DNA of 64,000 nucleotides from Lawsonibacter asaccharolyticus (GCA_003112755.1 BFBT01000001.1:2914001-2978000), one strand, 5' to 3'; positions 1-8,700 are shown, counted from the first letter of the stretch. Translations and numbers: made by a program. The notes: generated by a model from the sequence alone, not told the origin.

Positions 1-430
1 CGTGGGTGAGGACCACGAGCCCCAGCTCGCCGGCCCGGTCCAGGATGCGCAGATAGCGGATATCGTCGAACCGGGTGGCCTGATAGGCAGGGTGGAGCTT
101 GATGCCCTTCAAACCCAGGGCGGCGATCCGAGCCAGCTCTCCCCTGGGGTCCGGACAGTCCGGGTGGATGCAGCCGAAGGAGTAGATGCCGGTCCCGCGG
201 CCCCGGGCGTTGATCTGAGCGGCGCTCTCGTTGACATGGGCCACCTGATGGGGGTTGGTGGCCACCGGCAGGACTACGGAGCAGTCGATGCCCGCCCGGG
301 CCATGGAGGCGGCCAGGCCGGCGTTGGTGGCGTCGGTGAAGGCCCGGGTATGACAGGCACCCTGGAGCTTGCGGATGGTGGGGGCCGCAAGCTTGTCAGG
401 GAAGGTGTGGGTGTGGATATCAATGACCAT
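1..430 (-). CDS. Amidohydrolase-family metal-dependent hydrolase (3' part missing)
   Basis: N-terminal 143 residues of a TIM-barrel amidohydrolase; the rest lies beyond the window edge. The protein opens with the HTHT metal-binding H-x-H motif at residues 6-9 right after the first beta strand. It continues with GIYSFGCIHPDC and GIKLHPAYQ, typical of the amidohydrolase-2 (PF04909) family, which includes decarboxylases and hydrolases of aromatic or lactone-like substrates. The start is the ATG at 430 with GGAAGG about 7 bases upstream. The substrate cannot be told from this half; TatD-type proteins share the H-x-H start but not the following motifs. Family confidence is good; function is open. 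Confidence 0.8.
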   Translation of the reverse strand, partial: MVIDIHTHTFPDKLAAPTIRKLQGACHTRAFTDATNAGLAASMARAGIDCSVVLPVATNPHQVAHVNESAAQINARGRGTGIYSFGCIHPDCPDPRGELARIAALGLKGIKLHPAYQATRFDDIRYLRILDRAGELGLVVLTH

Positions 431-591
431 GGCGGTCCTTCCTTTCCTGGGAAATGATGCCGCAGCCAAGGGAGCGCGGCATGTCGGTCCCAAGCATACC
501 ACATTTTTCGCTCGGAGGCAACGACAGCCCGTTCGAGGTCCGTTTATCTTAAAACTCCAAACTCCGCTGGGGTTGAAGCGGCGGTTTCGTA

Positions 592-620
592 TTGCCATAC
601 AGAATCGGCTGCGGTATAAT
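592..620 (+). promoter_or_regulatory. SigA-type promoter for the SUKH-like gene
   Basis: TTGCCA (592-597), 17-base spacer, perfect TATAAT (615-620), 35 bases before the start codon. Upstream of it, 431-591 shows no gene. Confidence 0.65.
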
Positions 621-654
621 CAGGGCGGCAATCAAAAGCTGCGGAGGTATGTCC

Positions 655-1245
655 ATGAAAACGATCTATGAAAAGTATATGGCATCGCCGATCGACAAGG
701 AGCTTTTATGCTTGGAGCATGGCGAGATCACAGAGCCATATTTTTGCTACCCTGTCAATGCAGAGCCGATAGGATTTGAAGGGTGTATCCTGTACTGCTT
801 TTTGCCGGAGTATGGAGAGATGGTATTTGCCTGCGACCCGGAAAGCTGTGCAGATCGGAATGTATATCCACTGGCAAAAAATTTCGAGGATTTTCTCCGT
901 TTGATCCTGGCGTGCGGCACCGCTGATCCAGTGGAGCAGATCGTTTGGATGGATAAAAGGAAATTTGAGGAACACATGGAACACGAAGAAAAAATTTTGA
1001 CACAGGAGCAGAGGGCGGCGGTACAGCAGCTTCAACGCGAAATGGGTCTGCTGCCAATGGAAACCCCGTTTGAATATGTCAAGGCGATCCAAAAAGACTT
1101 TGATGACAGTAAAATACAGTACAGCGATGAATATTACGAGGTGACTGGCAGAGAGGCCCCGAAAGAAACAGACACGCCCAACAAAACTTTATTGGAATTT
1201 CAGACTGTCACAGTTGAAGTTCGCGGCCAAAATGATAGAGCCTGA
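655..1245 (+). CDS. SUKH (SMI1/KNR4)-like orphan protein
   Basis: 196-residue acidic cytoplasmic protein. The first half has the look of a SUKH-superfamily domain: an aromatic/glycine stretch (GFEGCILYCFLP) followed by a strand with an acidic turn and the helix NFEDFLRLIL near residue 85, matching the family's 'SFeeFL' element. Many SUKH proteins are immunity proteins of contact-dependent toxins, but no toxin gene lies next to this one. The start at 655 is preferred over 649 because GGAGG at 643-647 is then 7 bases away. It has its own promoter and is more AT-rich than its neighbours, which suggests acquisition. The family assignment is tentative. Confidence 0.55.
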   Translation: MKTIYEKYMASPIDKELLCLEHGEITEPYFCYPVNAEPIGFEGCILYCFLPEYGEMVFACDPESCADRNVYPLAKNFEDFLRLILACGTADPVEQIVWMDKRKFEEHMEHEEKILTQEQRAAVQQLQREMGLLPMETPFEYVKAIQKDFDDSKIQYSDEYYEVTGREAPKETDTPNKTLLEFQTVTVEVRGQNDRA

Positions 1246-1349
1246 CAACTTCTGATCTATCTGGCAGTTACCCGATAAGGGCAGCTGCGGCTTGACTGTT
1301 TTGTAAGGAGCATTTCCAAAACTGCTTCTCAGCTAAAAAGAGGAAAAGG

Positions 1350-1439
1350 GGACCGCCCCGGCGGGCGGGGGATGGGAGTCACAGCAGCAGACAAAGAGGA
1401 CGGGCTTCGCGGACCGCCCCGGCGGGCGGGGGATGGGAG
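1350..1439. repeat. Two direct copies of a 29-bp GC-rich palindromic repeat
   Basis: An identical 29-base block occurs at 1350-1378 and 1411-1439, 61 bases apart. Each copy contains CCGCCC-cggc-GGGCGG, able to form a hairpin. It lies in the 296-base gap between the SUKH-like gene and gltX, which otherwise holds only the gltX promoter. Confidence 0.7.
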
Positions 1440-1466
1440 GAGCGGTGCCGGACTGCGTTCCGGCCC

Positions 1467-1495
1467 TTGCCAAATGGCGGGAAAGCATCTATAAT
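1467..1495 (+). promoter_or_regulatory. SigA-type promoter of gltX
   Basis: TTGCCA (1467-1472), 17 bases, TATAAT (1490-1495); 46 bases before the gltX start. Confidence 0.7.
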
Positions 1496-1541
1496 ACCAG
1501 TAAAACAACGGCAGAACGTCTGCCGCGATGGAGGGAACGAC

Positions 1542-3029
1542 ATGGCTCTGGATATGAAGTATTTTGAGGAGATGGAGGCCAAGATCCCAAAGGGGAAGGT
1601 CCGCACCCGGTTTGCCCCCTCTCCCACCGGCTATATGCACGTGGGCAATCTGCGCACCGCCCTTTACACCTGGCTCATCGCCCGGCACCATCAGGGCACC
1701 TTTATCCTGCGCATCGAGGACACTGACCAGACTCGGCAGGTGGAGGGTGCCACAGAGGTGATCTACCGCACCCTGGCGGAGTGCGGGCTGGACCACGACG
1801 AGGGCCCCGACGTGGGCGGCCCGGTGGCCCCCTATATCCAGACCCAGCGCCGGGACACCTATGGAAAGTACGCCCGGCTGCTGGTGGAAAAGGGACACGC
1901 CTACTACTGCTTCTGTGAAAAGACCGAGTCGGAAGAGGACTCCGGCCAGTTCGACCGGGCTTCGGACCCCTGCCGCGCCCTGAGCCAGGAGGAGGCTCAG
2001 GCCCGGGTGGACGCGGGCGAGCCATACGTCATCCGCCAGAAGATCCCCAGCGGCGGGACCACTACCTTCCATGACGCCATCTTCGGGGACATCACCGTGG
2101 AGAACGACACCCTGGACGACCAGGTGCTCATCAAGCGGGACGGCCTGCCCACCTATAACTTCGCCAATGTCATCGACGACCACCTGATGGGCATCACCCA
2201 TGTGGTCCGGGGCAGCGAGTATCTGTCCTCTGCTCCTAAGTATGATCTGCTCTATCAGGCCTTTGGCTGGGAAGTGCCCACCTATGTGCACTGTTCCCCC
2301 GTGATGCGGGATGCCCACAACAAGATGTCCAAGCGCCACGGGGACCCCTCCTACGAGGACCTGAAAGCCCAGGGCTACCTCACCCCCGCCATCCTGAACT
2401 ATGTGGCCCTGCTGGGCTGGTCCCCCAGAGGAGAACTGGCGGAACAGGAAGTATTCTCTCTGGAGGAGCTGGTGGCCGCCTTTGATCTGGCGGGTGTATC
2501 CAAGTCCCCGGCCATCTTTGATATTGAGAAGCTCACCCACTTCAACGCCCTGTACCTGCGGGCCATGGAGCCGGCGGACTTTGCCCGGGCGGCAGAGCCC
2601 TATATCCGCCAGAGCGTGAAAGACCCGGCGCTGGACGCGGCGGAGATTGCCGGCCTGCTCCAGGCCCGGTGTGAGCGGCTCACTGACATCCCGGAGAAGG
2701 TGGACTTCTTCGATGCCCTGCCTGACTATGATGGGGCTCTGTTCACCAACAAGAAGTCCAAGACCGACCCGGAAGTGGCCCGGGCCATGCTGGAGGCCGC
2801 CATCCCCGCCCTGGAGGGGCTGGACGGCTGGACCACGGAGGGCATCCACGACGCCCTCATCGCTCTGGCGGAGAAGCTGGCGGTGAAGAACGCCACCCTC
2901 ATGTGGCCGGTGCGCATCGCCGCCGCCGGAAAGGCGGTCACTCCCGGGGGCGCGGTGGAGATCTGCCACGTGCTGGGCCGGGAGGAGACTCTGCGCCGCC
3001 TGCGCCTGGGGCTGGACAAGCTGCGATAA
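1542..3029 (+). CDS. gltX: Glutamyl-tRNA synthetase
   Basis: 495 residues, normal for bacterial GluRS. It charges tRNA-Glu with glutamate and ATP; in clostridia the enzyme is often non-discriminating and also charges tRNA-Gln, but the sequence alone does not settle that here. The class I signature is seen as APSPTGYMHVG near residue 25 and the KMSKR loop as NKMSKRHGD near residue 265. The start at 1542 has GGAGGG 6 bases upstream and follows a good promoter; the open frame extends further upstream, but into that promoter. A strong terminator follows, so it is probably monocistronic. Confidence 0.97.
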   Translation: MALDMKYFEEMEAKIPKGKVRTRFAPSPTGYMHVGNLRTALYTWLIARHHQGTFILRIEDTDQTRQVEGATEVIYRTLAECGLDHDEGPDVGGPVAPYIQTQRRDTYGKYARLLVEKGHAYYCFCEKTESEEDSGQFDRASDPCRALSQEEAQARVDAGEPYVIRQKIPSGGTTTFHDAIFGDITVENDTLDDQVLIKRDGLPTYNFANVIDDHLMGITHVVRGSEYLSSAPKYDLLYQAFGWEVPTYVHCSPVMRDAHNKMSKRHGDPSYEDLKAQGYLTPAILNYVALLGWSPRGELAEQEVFSLEELVAAFDLAGVSKSPAIFDIEKLTHFNALYLRAMEPADFARAAEPYIRQSVKDPALDAAEIAGLLQARCERLTDIPEKVDFFDALPDYDGALFTNKKSKTDPEVARAMLEAAIPALEGLDGWTTEGIHDALIALAEKLAVKNATLMWPVRIAAAGKAVTPGGAVEICHVLGREETLRRLRLGLDKLR

Positions 3030-3038
3030 GATCCACCT

Positions 3039-3073
3039 GTCCCCGGCGGCCTGTGCCGCCGGGGACATTTTTT
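3039..3073 (+). terminator. Rho-independent terminator of gltX
   Basis: GTCCCCGGCGGC-ctgt-GCCGCCGGGGAC followed by ATTTTTT. Confidence 0.9.
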
Positions 3074-3094
3074 CCGAAACAGGAAAAAACAGGC

Positions 3095-3123
3095 TGTTCA
3101 AGGCTGGGCCGGGATGGTATAAT
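3095..3123 (+). promoter_or_regulatory. Promoter of nrdR
   Basis: Perfect TATAAT (3118-3123) with a weak TGTTCA -35 (3095-3100) at 17 bases. Confidence 0.5.
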
Positions 3124-3179
3124 AGCGGAGAAAACACATGCCCGCGGCAGCCGGGCAACCACAGAATGGAGGAATCGAG

Positions 3180-3635
3180 ATGAAATGCCCCTTCTGCGCC
3201 TATCTGGAGAGCAAGGTGGTGGACTCCCGTCCCGCGGACGAGGGAGCCAGCATCCGCCGCCGCCGGGAGTGTCTGTCCTGCCATAAGCGCTTCACCACCT
3301 ACGAGACCATGGAGAGCCTGCCCCTGATGGTGGTCAAAAAGGACGGCAGCCGCCAGAGCTTTGACCGGAACAAGGTGATGAACGGCCTGATCCGGGCCTG
3401 TGAAAAGCGGCCGGTCTCCTTCAGCACCATGGAGGAGATCGTCAACGAGATCGAGCAGACCCTCCAGAACGAGATGGAGCGGGAGGTTAGCTCCGCCGAG
3501 ATCGGAGAGCTGGTGATGGAGCGGCTGAAAAAAGTGGACGAGGTCTCCTATGTGCGCTTTGCCTCCGTCTACCGCCAGTTCAAGGACATCAACACCTTCA
3601 TGCGGGAGCTGAACAAGCTGCTGGAAGATAAGTGA
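3180..3635 (+). CDS. nrdR: Transcriptional repressor NrdR
   Basis: 151 residues, the usual length. The N-terminal zinc ribbon has paired cysteines in CPFC (residues 3-6) and CLSC (about 32-35), preceded by the typical [10 protein letters not shown] segment and RRRREC. An ATP-cone domain follows ([14 protein letters not shown] onwards). NrdR senses dATP/ATP and represses ribonucleotide reductase genes by binding NrdR boxes. The start has GGAGGA about 7 bases upstream. No ribonucleotide reductase gene is in this window, so it acts at a distance. Confidence 0.96.
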   Translation: MKCPFCAYLESKVVDSRPADEGASIRRRRECLSCHKRFTTYETMESLPLMVVKKDGSRQSFDRNKVMNGLIRACEKRPVSFSTMEEIVNEIEQTLQNEMEREVSSAEIGELVMERLKKVDEVSYVRFASVYRQFKDINTFMRELNKLLEDK

Positions 3636-3642
3636 GCAATCC

Positions 3643-3766
3643 GGCCCCGGGACCACATGGTCCCGGGGCTCAAATTGTCGCAAAAGGCCGTCGGGTCTTT
3701 TGCGACGAAGGGCTGCATGACAGATGAGGCCTATTTTTGCAGGAAAAAGCCGCCTCATCTGTCATG
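3643..3766. repeat. Three consecutive inverted repeats downstream of nrdR
   Basis: Three separate palindromes in 124 bases: CCCCGGGACCA/TGGTCCCGGGG (3645-3655/3658-3668), GTCGCAAAAG/CTTTTGCGAC (3677-3686/3697-3706) and a perfect 15-bp pair, CATGACAGATGAGGC with its complement (3716-3730/3752-3766). None is followed directly by a clear T-run. This is the main content of the 303-base gap 3636-3938. Confidence 0.75.
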
Positions 3767-3885
3767 AGAGGTGTCATTTTCCAGAAGCATGTCCCGGGAA
3801 ATAATGCTTTTTGATTTGATCCTGTCTTCCACGGACGACAGAACTCTTTGGGGCCCCCTCTGGGGGAGATTTTTCACTAGCGGAA

Positions 3886-3918
3886 GCGGGGGGCCGAGCC
3901 ATCGGCCTCCCGCTTTTT
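3886..3918 (+). terminator. Terminator between nrdR and the convergent gene
   Basis: GCGGGGGGCCGA-gcca-TCGGCCTCCCGC followed by TTTTT on the plus strand. It probably ends the nrdR transcript and may also serve the convergent gene at 3939-4370. Confidence 0.75.
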
Positions 3919-3938
3919 GTGCCGCGCCAGGGCGGAGC

Positions 3939-4370
3939 TTAAAGGAACCGCTTCATCTGCTGGATGTTCTGTTCCTCGGTGTGCAGCAGGCGGCTGCCCA
4001 GGGCCAGCAGCTCCGGGTCCGCCTTGCCGGTGTACTGGTGGATGCGCCGGGTCATCTCCACAGTGCCCATGGTGCTCCCCTGGATCATCAGCTGAGCCAG
4101 CTTGGAGGTGGTGTGGTCGGCGGCAGTGCGGGCCTTGAGCATGGCACCGGACATGGCCCGGACAGCCAGACCCGGGGTATGGAGCCGGGCACCATGCTTC
4201 CGGGCATAGGCCTGTGACTGGGCGGCGATGGTCCGGTATTCCTGGAGCTGGCTGTTCAGGGCCTGGCCCATGGCCCGGCTCTGGGGCAGGGACAGCACCT
4301 GGGGGATGGCGCTCACCCCCATAGCCGCGTTTTTATGAATGAAAGACAAAAACTGCTGATCGTGATCCAT
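3939..4370 (-). CDS. Uncharacterised all-helical protein
   Basis: 143 residues with no recognised family. It is predicted all alpha-helical, rich in Gln, Ala, Leu and Met, with no signal peptide or membrane segment. The pattern MDHDQQFLSFIHKNAAMGVSAI followed by three further helices suggests a four-helix bundle of the ferritin-like/coat-protein-like type, but no di-iron EXXH motif is seen. It is divergent from purF, and its GGAGGAAGGGAGAG ribosome-binding site sits just before the ATG at 4370. A reading frame of this quality with a strong binding site is very likely a real gene. Confidence 0.75.
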   Translation of the reverse strand: MDHDQQFLSFIHKNAAMGVSAIPQVLSLPQSRAMGQALNSQLQEYRTIAAQSQAYARKHGARLHTPGLAVRAMSGAMLKARTAADHTTSKLAQLMIQGSTMGTVEMTRRIHQYTGKADPELLALGSRLLHTEEQNIQQMKRFL

Positions 4371-4464
4371 GAAATTTCTCTCCCTTCCTCCATATTATCT
4401 GAAAAATTCTGCAAAATATACGAGAAAGAGCAGGGATTTTGTAAAAATATTTGAGATCCTGTCC

Positions 4465-4493
4465 TTGATGGTCGGAGCGGGGGGCGCTATAAT
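4465..4493 (+). promoter_or_regulatory. SigA-type promoter of purF
   Basis: TTGATG, 17-base spacer, TATAAT (4488-4493). It lies inside the upstream extension of the purF frame, so translation must start downstream of it. No purine riboswitch fold is seen in the short leader. Confidence 0.7.
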
Positions 4494-4551
4494 AAACTAT
4501 CTTTTTCCCGGGGCACGCGAGGCGCCGGAGTCGAAAGGGGCGGAGAATATC

Positions 4552-5946
4552 GTGAGTATGGAAGACATCCGGCTGGAGCAGGGGCTCCACGAGGAGTGCG
4601 GTGTATTCGGGATCTATGACCCGGAGGGCAGCTGCGCCCAGACCACCTATTACGGGCTGTACGCCCTCCAACACCGGGGGCAGGAGGCCTGCGGCATCGC
4701 GGCTATCAATGACCGGGAGCAGTCCTTTTATAAGGACGTGGGACTGGTCAGCGAGGTCTTCGACCGGGAGACCCTTCAGCGCCTGAATGGGACCATGGCG
4801 GTGGGCCATGTGCGCTACGCCACCACCGGCGCTGGGGCGCGGGAGAACGCCCAGCCCCTGACCATCAAGTATGTGAAGGGAACGCTGGCGGTGGTCCACA
4901 ACGGCAATCTGGTGGACGTGGACCGGCTGCGGGCCCGGTTCGAGTACCAGGGGGCAATCTTCCACACCACCAGCGACTCGGAGCTCATTGCCTACGCCAT
5001 TGCCCAGGCCCGGCTCCACGGGCCCAGCGTGGAGGACGCGGTGTGCCGGGCTGTGGGGGAGCTGCGAGGGGCGTTCTCCCTGATCGTCATGTCCCCCCGT
5101 AAGCTCATCGCCTGCCGGGACCCCTGGGGCTTCCGCCCCCTGTGCATGGGCCGGAAGGGGAAGGCGGTGCTGTTCGCCTCTGAGTCCTGCGCCATCGAGA
5201 GCGTGGGGGGCACCCTGGAGCGGGAACTGGACCCAGGAGAGATCGTGGTGGTGGAGGAGGGGCAGGTGCGCTCCATCCGAGACAACTGTTGCAGGGGCCA
5301 GTCCCACATGTGCATCTTCGAATATATCTACTTCGCCCGGCCCGACTCGGTGATCGCCGGGCAGTCAGTCCACGAGGCCCGGGTGAACGCCGGCCGTCTG
5401 CTGGCCCGCCGCCATCCAGTGGAGGCCGACCTGGTGGTGGGGGTGCCTGACTCCGGGCTGGACGCCGCCCGGGGCTATGCCCAGGAGAGCGGCATCCCCT
5501 ACGGGGTGGGCTTTGTGAAAAACCGCTACGTGGGCCGCACTTTCATCACTCCAGACCAGACCAGCCGGGAGCAGGCGGTGCGCATCAAGCTGTCTGCCTT
5601 GCGCAGTGAGGTGGAGGGCAGGCGGGTGGTGATGATCGACGACTCCATCGTCCGGGGAACCACCTGCCGCCAGATCACCAACCTGCTGCGGGAGGCCGGG
5701 GCGAAGGAGGTCCACATCCGGGTGTCCGCGCCCCCCTTCATCGCCCCATGCTACTTTGGAACCGATATCCCGGACCGGGAACGGCTCATCGCCTGCCAGC
5801 ATTCCCTAGAGGAGATCCGGGAGATCGCCGGGGCGGACAGCTTGGGCTATCTGCCTCTGGAGGACCTGCACCAGCTGGCCCCCAAGGCGGCCTGCGGCTT
5901 CTGTGACGGCTGCTTCACTGAGCGCTATCCGGTGGACCTGGAGTGA
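4552..5946 (+). CDS. purF: Amidophosphoribosyltransferase (glutamine PRPP amidotransferase)
   Basis: 464 residues. It catalyses the first committed step of purine synthesis: PRPP + glutamine to phosphoribosylamine. It has an N-terminal Ntn glutaminase domain with the nucleophile cysteine in ECGVFGIYD (residue about 16, so a short propeptide is removed) and a C-terminal phosphoribosyltransferase domain with the PRPP loop VVMIDDSIVRGTT. Cysteines in CGFCDGC near the C-terminus fit the Fe-S-cluster type known from Bacillus. GTG 4552 is chosen because AAAGGGGCGGAG is 6 bases upstream; ATG 4558 is an alternative. No other pur genes adjoin it. Confidence 0.95.
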   Translation: MSMEDIRLEQGLHEECGVFGIYDPEGSCAQTTYYGLYALQHRGQEACGIAAINDREQSFYKDVGLVSEVFDRETLQRLNGTMAVGHVRYATTGAGARENAQPLTIKYVKGTLAVVHNGNLVDVDRLRARFEYQGAIFHTTSDSELIAYAIAQARLHGPSVEDAVCRAVGELRGAFSLIVMSPRKLIACRDPWGFRPLCMGRKGKAVLFASESCAIESVGGTLERELDPGEIVVVEEGQVRSIRDNCCRGQSHMCIFEYIYFARPDSVIAGQSVHEARVNAGRLLARRHPVEADLVVGVPDSGLDAARGYAQESGIPYGVGFVKNRYVGRTFITPDQTSREQAVRIKLSALRSEVEGRRVVMIDDSIVRGTTCRQITNLLREAGAKEVHIRVSAPPFIAPCYFGTDIPDRERLIACQHSLEEIREIAGADSLGYLPLEDLHQLAPKAACGFCDGCFTERYPVDLE

Positions 5947-5953
5947 AAAACGA

Positions 5954-6001
5954 GCCCGCGCGCCTGCAGTGTTCTGCGGACGCGCGGGCCTGTTCTTTTT
6001 T
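5954..6001. terminator. Bidirectional terminator between purF and the membrane exporter
   Basis: GCCCGCGCG-c-CTGCAG / CTGCGG-a-CGCGCGGGC stem, T-rich tail on the plus strand (5992-6001) and a run of A before it (T-run on the minus strand). Confidence 0.85.
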
Positions 6002-6033
6002 GGTGGGTTCTTGCTGACAAGGAGTTCAGCCTG

Positions 6034-6573
6034 TCACTTATCCTGGGGCTGTGGATTTCTGGTGGGGAGCAGGGAGTTGATGAGGAAGGCCACCGTTACT
6101 CCCACCACCGTCTCCGACACCCGGGCGGCGGCGTAGTAGTAGCGCTGGATGCCGGACACGTCACCGGAAATGAGCATGACGCAGGGGAGGATGCAGGCCA
6201 TGCCGCAGGCCGCGGGCCGGTTGAAGAGCATGCAAAGCCAGATCCCGCACACACAGGCGGCTCCCAGCATCAGGACGATGCCCACCCAGTGGGACAGCAG
6301 GGGCTCCAGGAGTAGCATAGCCACCCCCAGGATGGCACCGATGAACACCCCCACAAAGCGGGAGAGCCCAACCTGGAGGGTCTGCTCCAGGGAGCTCTGC
6401 ATGCACACGATGCAGGCGATGCAGGAATAGGTGGGGCCCACATAGGCCAGCACCCCAGGGTAGCTCTCGTTATAGAGGAGGCCGAAAGGGACAAAGATCA
6501 GGTAGGAGAGCATCACTGCCACGGCGGTCTTAGTGGTGCGCATCCCGATATGTGGGAACTTGAACTGTTTCAT
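6034..6573 (-). CDS. Aromatic-acid-exporter (ArAE/FUSC) family membrane protein
   Basis: 179 residues with four to five hydrophobic segments and short loops. After a basic start (MKQFKFPHIGMRTTKTAVAV) comes the pattern of the ArAE family N-terminal domain, seen in putative aromatic-acid exporters such as YgaE/YqjA relatives in Firmicutes. It lacks the C-terminal cytoplasmic domain found in longer members. The start at 6573 is preferred to upstream codons because AGGAGG lies 8 bases away and the promoter at 6692-6720 lies within the longer frame. The exported substrate is unknown. Confidence 0.85.
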   Translation of the reverse strand: MKQFKFPHIGMRTTKTAVAVMLSYLIFVPFGLLYNESYPGVLAYVGPTYSCIACIVCMQSSLEQTLQVGLSRFVGVFIGAILGVAMLLLEPLLSHWVGIVLMLGAACVCGIWLCMLFNRPAACGMACILPCVMLISGDVSGIQRYYYAAARVSETVVGVTVAFLINSLLPTRNPQPQDK

Positions 6574-6691
6574 GGGGCAGACCTCCTGCTGTGTCCTGTT
6601 GTGCCAGGCCCCGCAGCCGGGGCGCCCTGCTAGGATGCCCGGAAAGTCTGAGCAGTAACAGGGGAGAGGGTAGAGTTTGGGAAACAACTCG

Positions 6692-6720
6692 ATTGTATCC
6701 TGAGGCGGGGGGAAAGTCAA
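6692..6720 (-). promoter_or_regulatory. SigA-type promoter of the ArAE gene
   Basis: On the minus strand TTGACT (6715-6720), 17 bases, TACAAT (6692-6697). Confidence 0.75.
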
Positions 6721-6823
6721 GCCGTCCACGCCCTGTACCCTTTTCCCCTATGGACCGGTCTTCAGGACAGAAACCCTCCCCGCGTCCATTCAGATGAGGG
6801 GGATCTGCTCCAGGTCACACGGG

Positions 6824-7333
6824 TCAATAAGCAGAAGGCGAATTATCATTCGCTCTAGTGATCTCAATCACTTCTAATTGCAGATGATATGTGTTTTCCT
6901 CTCCATCCAAATCAACTGTTTTCAGCTCAAACCAAAGACCATCAACTAAATTATCAATATCATCAGGGATAAGAATGTCCCCGGTTATTTTTCCTATATC
7001 CTCGGAAATATTTATTGCGCCTCCTGTTTTATCTTCAACTCTATTGGACATTAAAATATTCTCTTCACCATCTGATGTAAAATAAATGGTAGCTGAGTAT
7101 GAAGCAATATCCGTAAACTTATCTTTTCTTGTCTCCAAATTACCGCCATAACAGATCTCTTCTTCAGCGTCTAAAACGATGACCCCATTTGAAACAGAAA
7201 TAAATTCATTTTCCCCGCTAAAAGAATAGACTGCTAGCGGCTGCCCTTGCCTGCTTTGAGAAGAAATACTGCACCCTGCGAGCAGCAAAGCGCAGAATAC
7301 GATTGCCATCAAAACTGGTGTTACCTTTTTCAT
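6824..7333 (-). CDS. Small AT-rich lipoprotein of unknown function
   Basis: 169 residues. A lipoprotein signal is clear: MKKVTPV, a hydrophobic stretch, then the lipobox LLAGC with the cysteine near residue 21. The mature part is acidic and predicted mostly beta. No family is recognised. Base composition is distinctly more AT-rich than both neighbours, suggesting horizontal acquisition. The ribosome-binding site before ATG 7333 is weak (GGGTGG); GTG 7345 is an alternative start adding four residues. No promoter or terminator is obvious. It is a stand-alone gene between the exporter and dapL. Confidence 0.75.
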   Translation of the reverse strand: MKKVTPVLMAIVFCALLLAGCSISSQSRQGQPLAVYSFSGENEFISVSNGVIVLDAEEEICYGGNLETRKDKFTDIASYSATIYFTSDGEENILMSNRVEDKTGGAINISEDIGKITGDILIPDDIDNLVDGLWFELKTVDLDGEENTYHLQLEVIEITRANDNSPSAY

Positions 7334-7440
7334 GACACCACCCACTTAAAATTGTGATTTATCCCTTTTTGCTTTCATTAACGGGATGAAAGGGGGAAGT
7401 CGTCCTCTGCCGCTCCAAAGGGAACGCTCCCTCCGGGCAA

Positions 7441-7473
7441 GAAAAAATTCCCCGTGCCCCTGGCACGGGGAAT
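7441..7473 (-). terminator. Terminator of the glnA-dapL operon
   Basis: On the minus strand ATTCCCCGTGCC-agg-GGCACGGGGAAT then TTTTTT, directly after the dapL stop. Confidence 0.9.
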
Positions 7474-7476
7474 GGA

Positions 7477-8700
7477 TCACTTGCGGACAGCGGCCTTCAC
7501 CCGCTCCACGGCTTCCACTGTGGCGGCGGCGTCGCCAAAGGCGGTGAGGCGGACGTAGACCTCACCGCTGGGGCCGAAGCCGGCGCCGGGGGTGGTGGCC
7601 ACATTGGCCTGATCCAGCAGCAGATCAAAGAAGTCCCAGGACCCCATACCGCCGGGGGTCTTGAGCCAGATATAGGGAGCGTTGACCCCGCCGAACACCT
7701 GGAGCCCGGCAGAGGTGAGGCCCTCCCGGATGACCTGGGCGTTTTTGCGGTAGTAGTCGATGGAGGCGCGGGTCTGCTCCCTGCCCTCGGGGGTGTAGAT
7801 GGCGGCGGCGCCCCGCTGGACCACATAGGGGACCCCGTTGAACTTGGTGCACTGGCGGCGGTTCCACAGGCTGTTCAGCTTGGCACCGTCCCGCTCCAGC
7901 TCCATGGGGACCACGGTGTAGGCGCAGCGGTTGCCGGTGAAGCCGGCAGTCTTGGAGAAGGAGCGGAACTCGATGGCACAGGTTCGGGCACCCTCGATCT
8001 CAAAGATGCTGTGGGGGACATCCTCCTCGCAGATGAAAGCCTCATAGGCGGAGTCGTAGAGGATGACGGAGCCGTTGGCGTTGGCGTAGTCCACCCACGC
8101 CTTCAGCTGCTCCCGGGTGGCTACCGCGCCGGTGGGGTTGTTGGGGAAGCAGAGGTAGATGATGTCCACCTTCTCACGAGGGGGAACAGGGGTAAAGCCG
8201 TTCTCCTCCACACAGGGCATGTAGACCAGCTTGTTCCATCGGCCCAGCTCCTCCTGGTAGTCACCGGCCCGGCCGGCCATGGCGTTGGTATCGACATAGA
8301 CAGGGTACACCGGGTCGCACACCGCCACCACGTTGTCCAGACCGAAGATGTCGCCAATGTTGCCGCAGTCGCTCTTGGCGCCGTCGGAGACAAAGATCTC
8401 CTCCGGCTTGATGTCCACGCCCCGGGCGGCGTAGTCGTGCTGGGCAATGGCCTCCCGCAGGAAGTCGTAGCCCTGCTCCGGGCCATAGCCGTGGAAGCCC
8501 TCGAAGGTGCCCATCTCGGTGACGGCCTGGTGCATAGCCTCGATGACAGCAGGGGCCAGGGGGCGGGTCACGTCGCCGATGGACAGCCGGATGATCTTGG
8601 CGCCGGGGTGGGAGGCGGAGTAGGCGGTGATCCGGCGGTTGACCTCGGAGAAGAGGTAGCTGCCGGGCAGCTTCAGATAGTTTTGGTTGATGTGGGCCAT
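7477..8700 (-). CDS. dapL: LL-diaminopimelate aminotransferase
   Basis: 407 residues, the usual DapL length. This PLP enzyme converts tetrahydrodipicolinate directly to LL-diaminopimelate, bypassing the acylated routes of lysine and peptidoglycan synthesis. The DapL-type N-terminus ([20 protein letters not shown]) is present, with [10 protein letters not shown] and the PLP-lysine motif [12 protein letters not shown] near residue 250. It lies 67 bases after dapF, which epimerises its product to meso-diaminopimelate, so the two act in sequence. AAAGGAGG lies 9 bases before the ATG. Confidence 0.96.
   Translation of the reverse strand: MAHINQNYLKLPGSYLFSEVNRRITAYSASHPGAKIIRLSIGDVTRPLAPAVIEAMHQAVTEMGTFEGFHGYGPEQGYDFLREAIAQHDYAARGVDIKPEEIFVSDGAKSDCGNIGDIFGLDNVVAVCDPVYPVYVDTNAMAGRAGDYQEELGRWNKLVYMPCVEENGFTPVPPREKVDIIYLCFPNNPTGAVATREQLKAWVDYANANGSVILYDSAYEAFICEEDVPHSIFEIEGARTCAIEFRSFSKTAGFTGNRCAYTVVPMELERDGAKLNSLWNRRQCTKFNGVPYVVQRGAAAIYTPEGREQTRASIDYYRKNAQVIREGLTSAGLQVFGGVNAPYIWLKTPGGMGSWDFFDLLLDQANVATTPGAGFGPSGEVYVRLTAFGDAAATVEAVERVKAAVRK

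Noticed and set aside
3771..4217. 148-codon plus-strand frame
   Set aside because: It lies over the terminator at 3886-3918 and antisense to the well-supported gene 3939-4370; no ribosome-binding site.
4369..4551. Upstream extension of purF to ATG 4369
   Set aside because: The extension contains the purF promoter and overlaps the start region of the divergent gene; the mature catalytic cysteine requires a start near 4552-4558.
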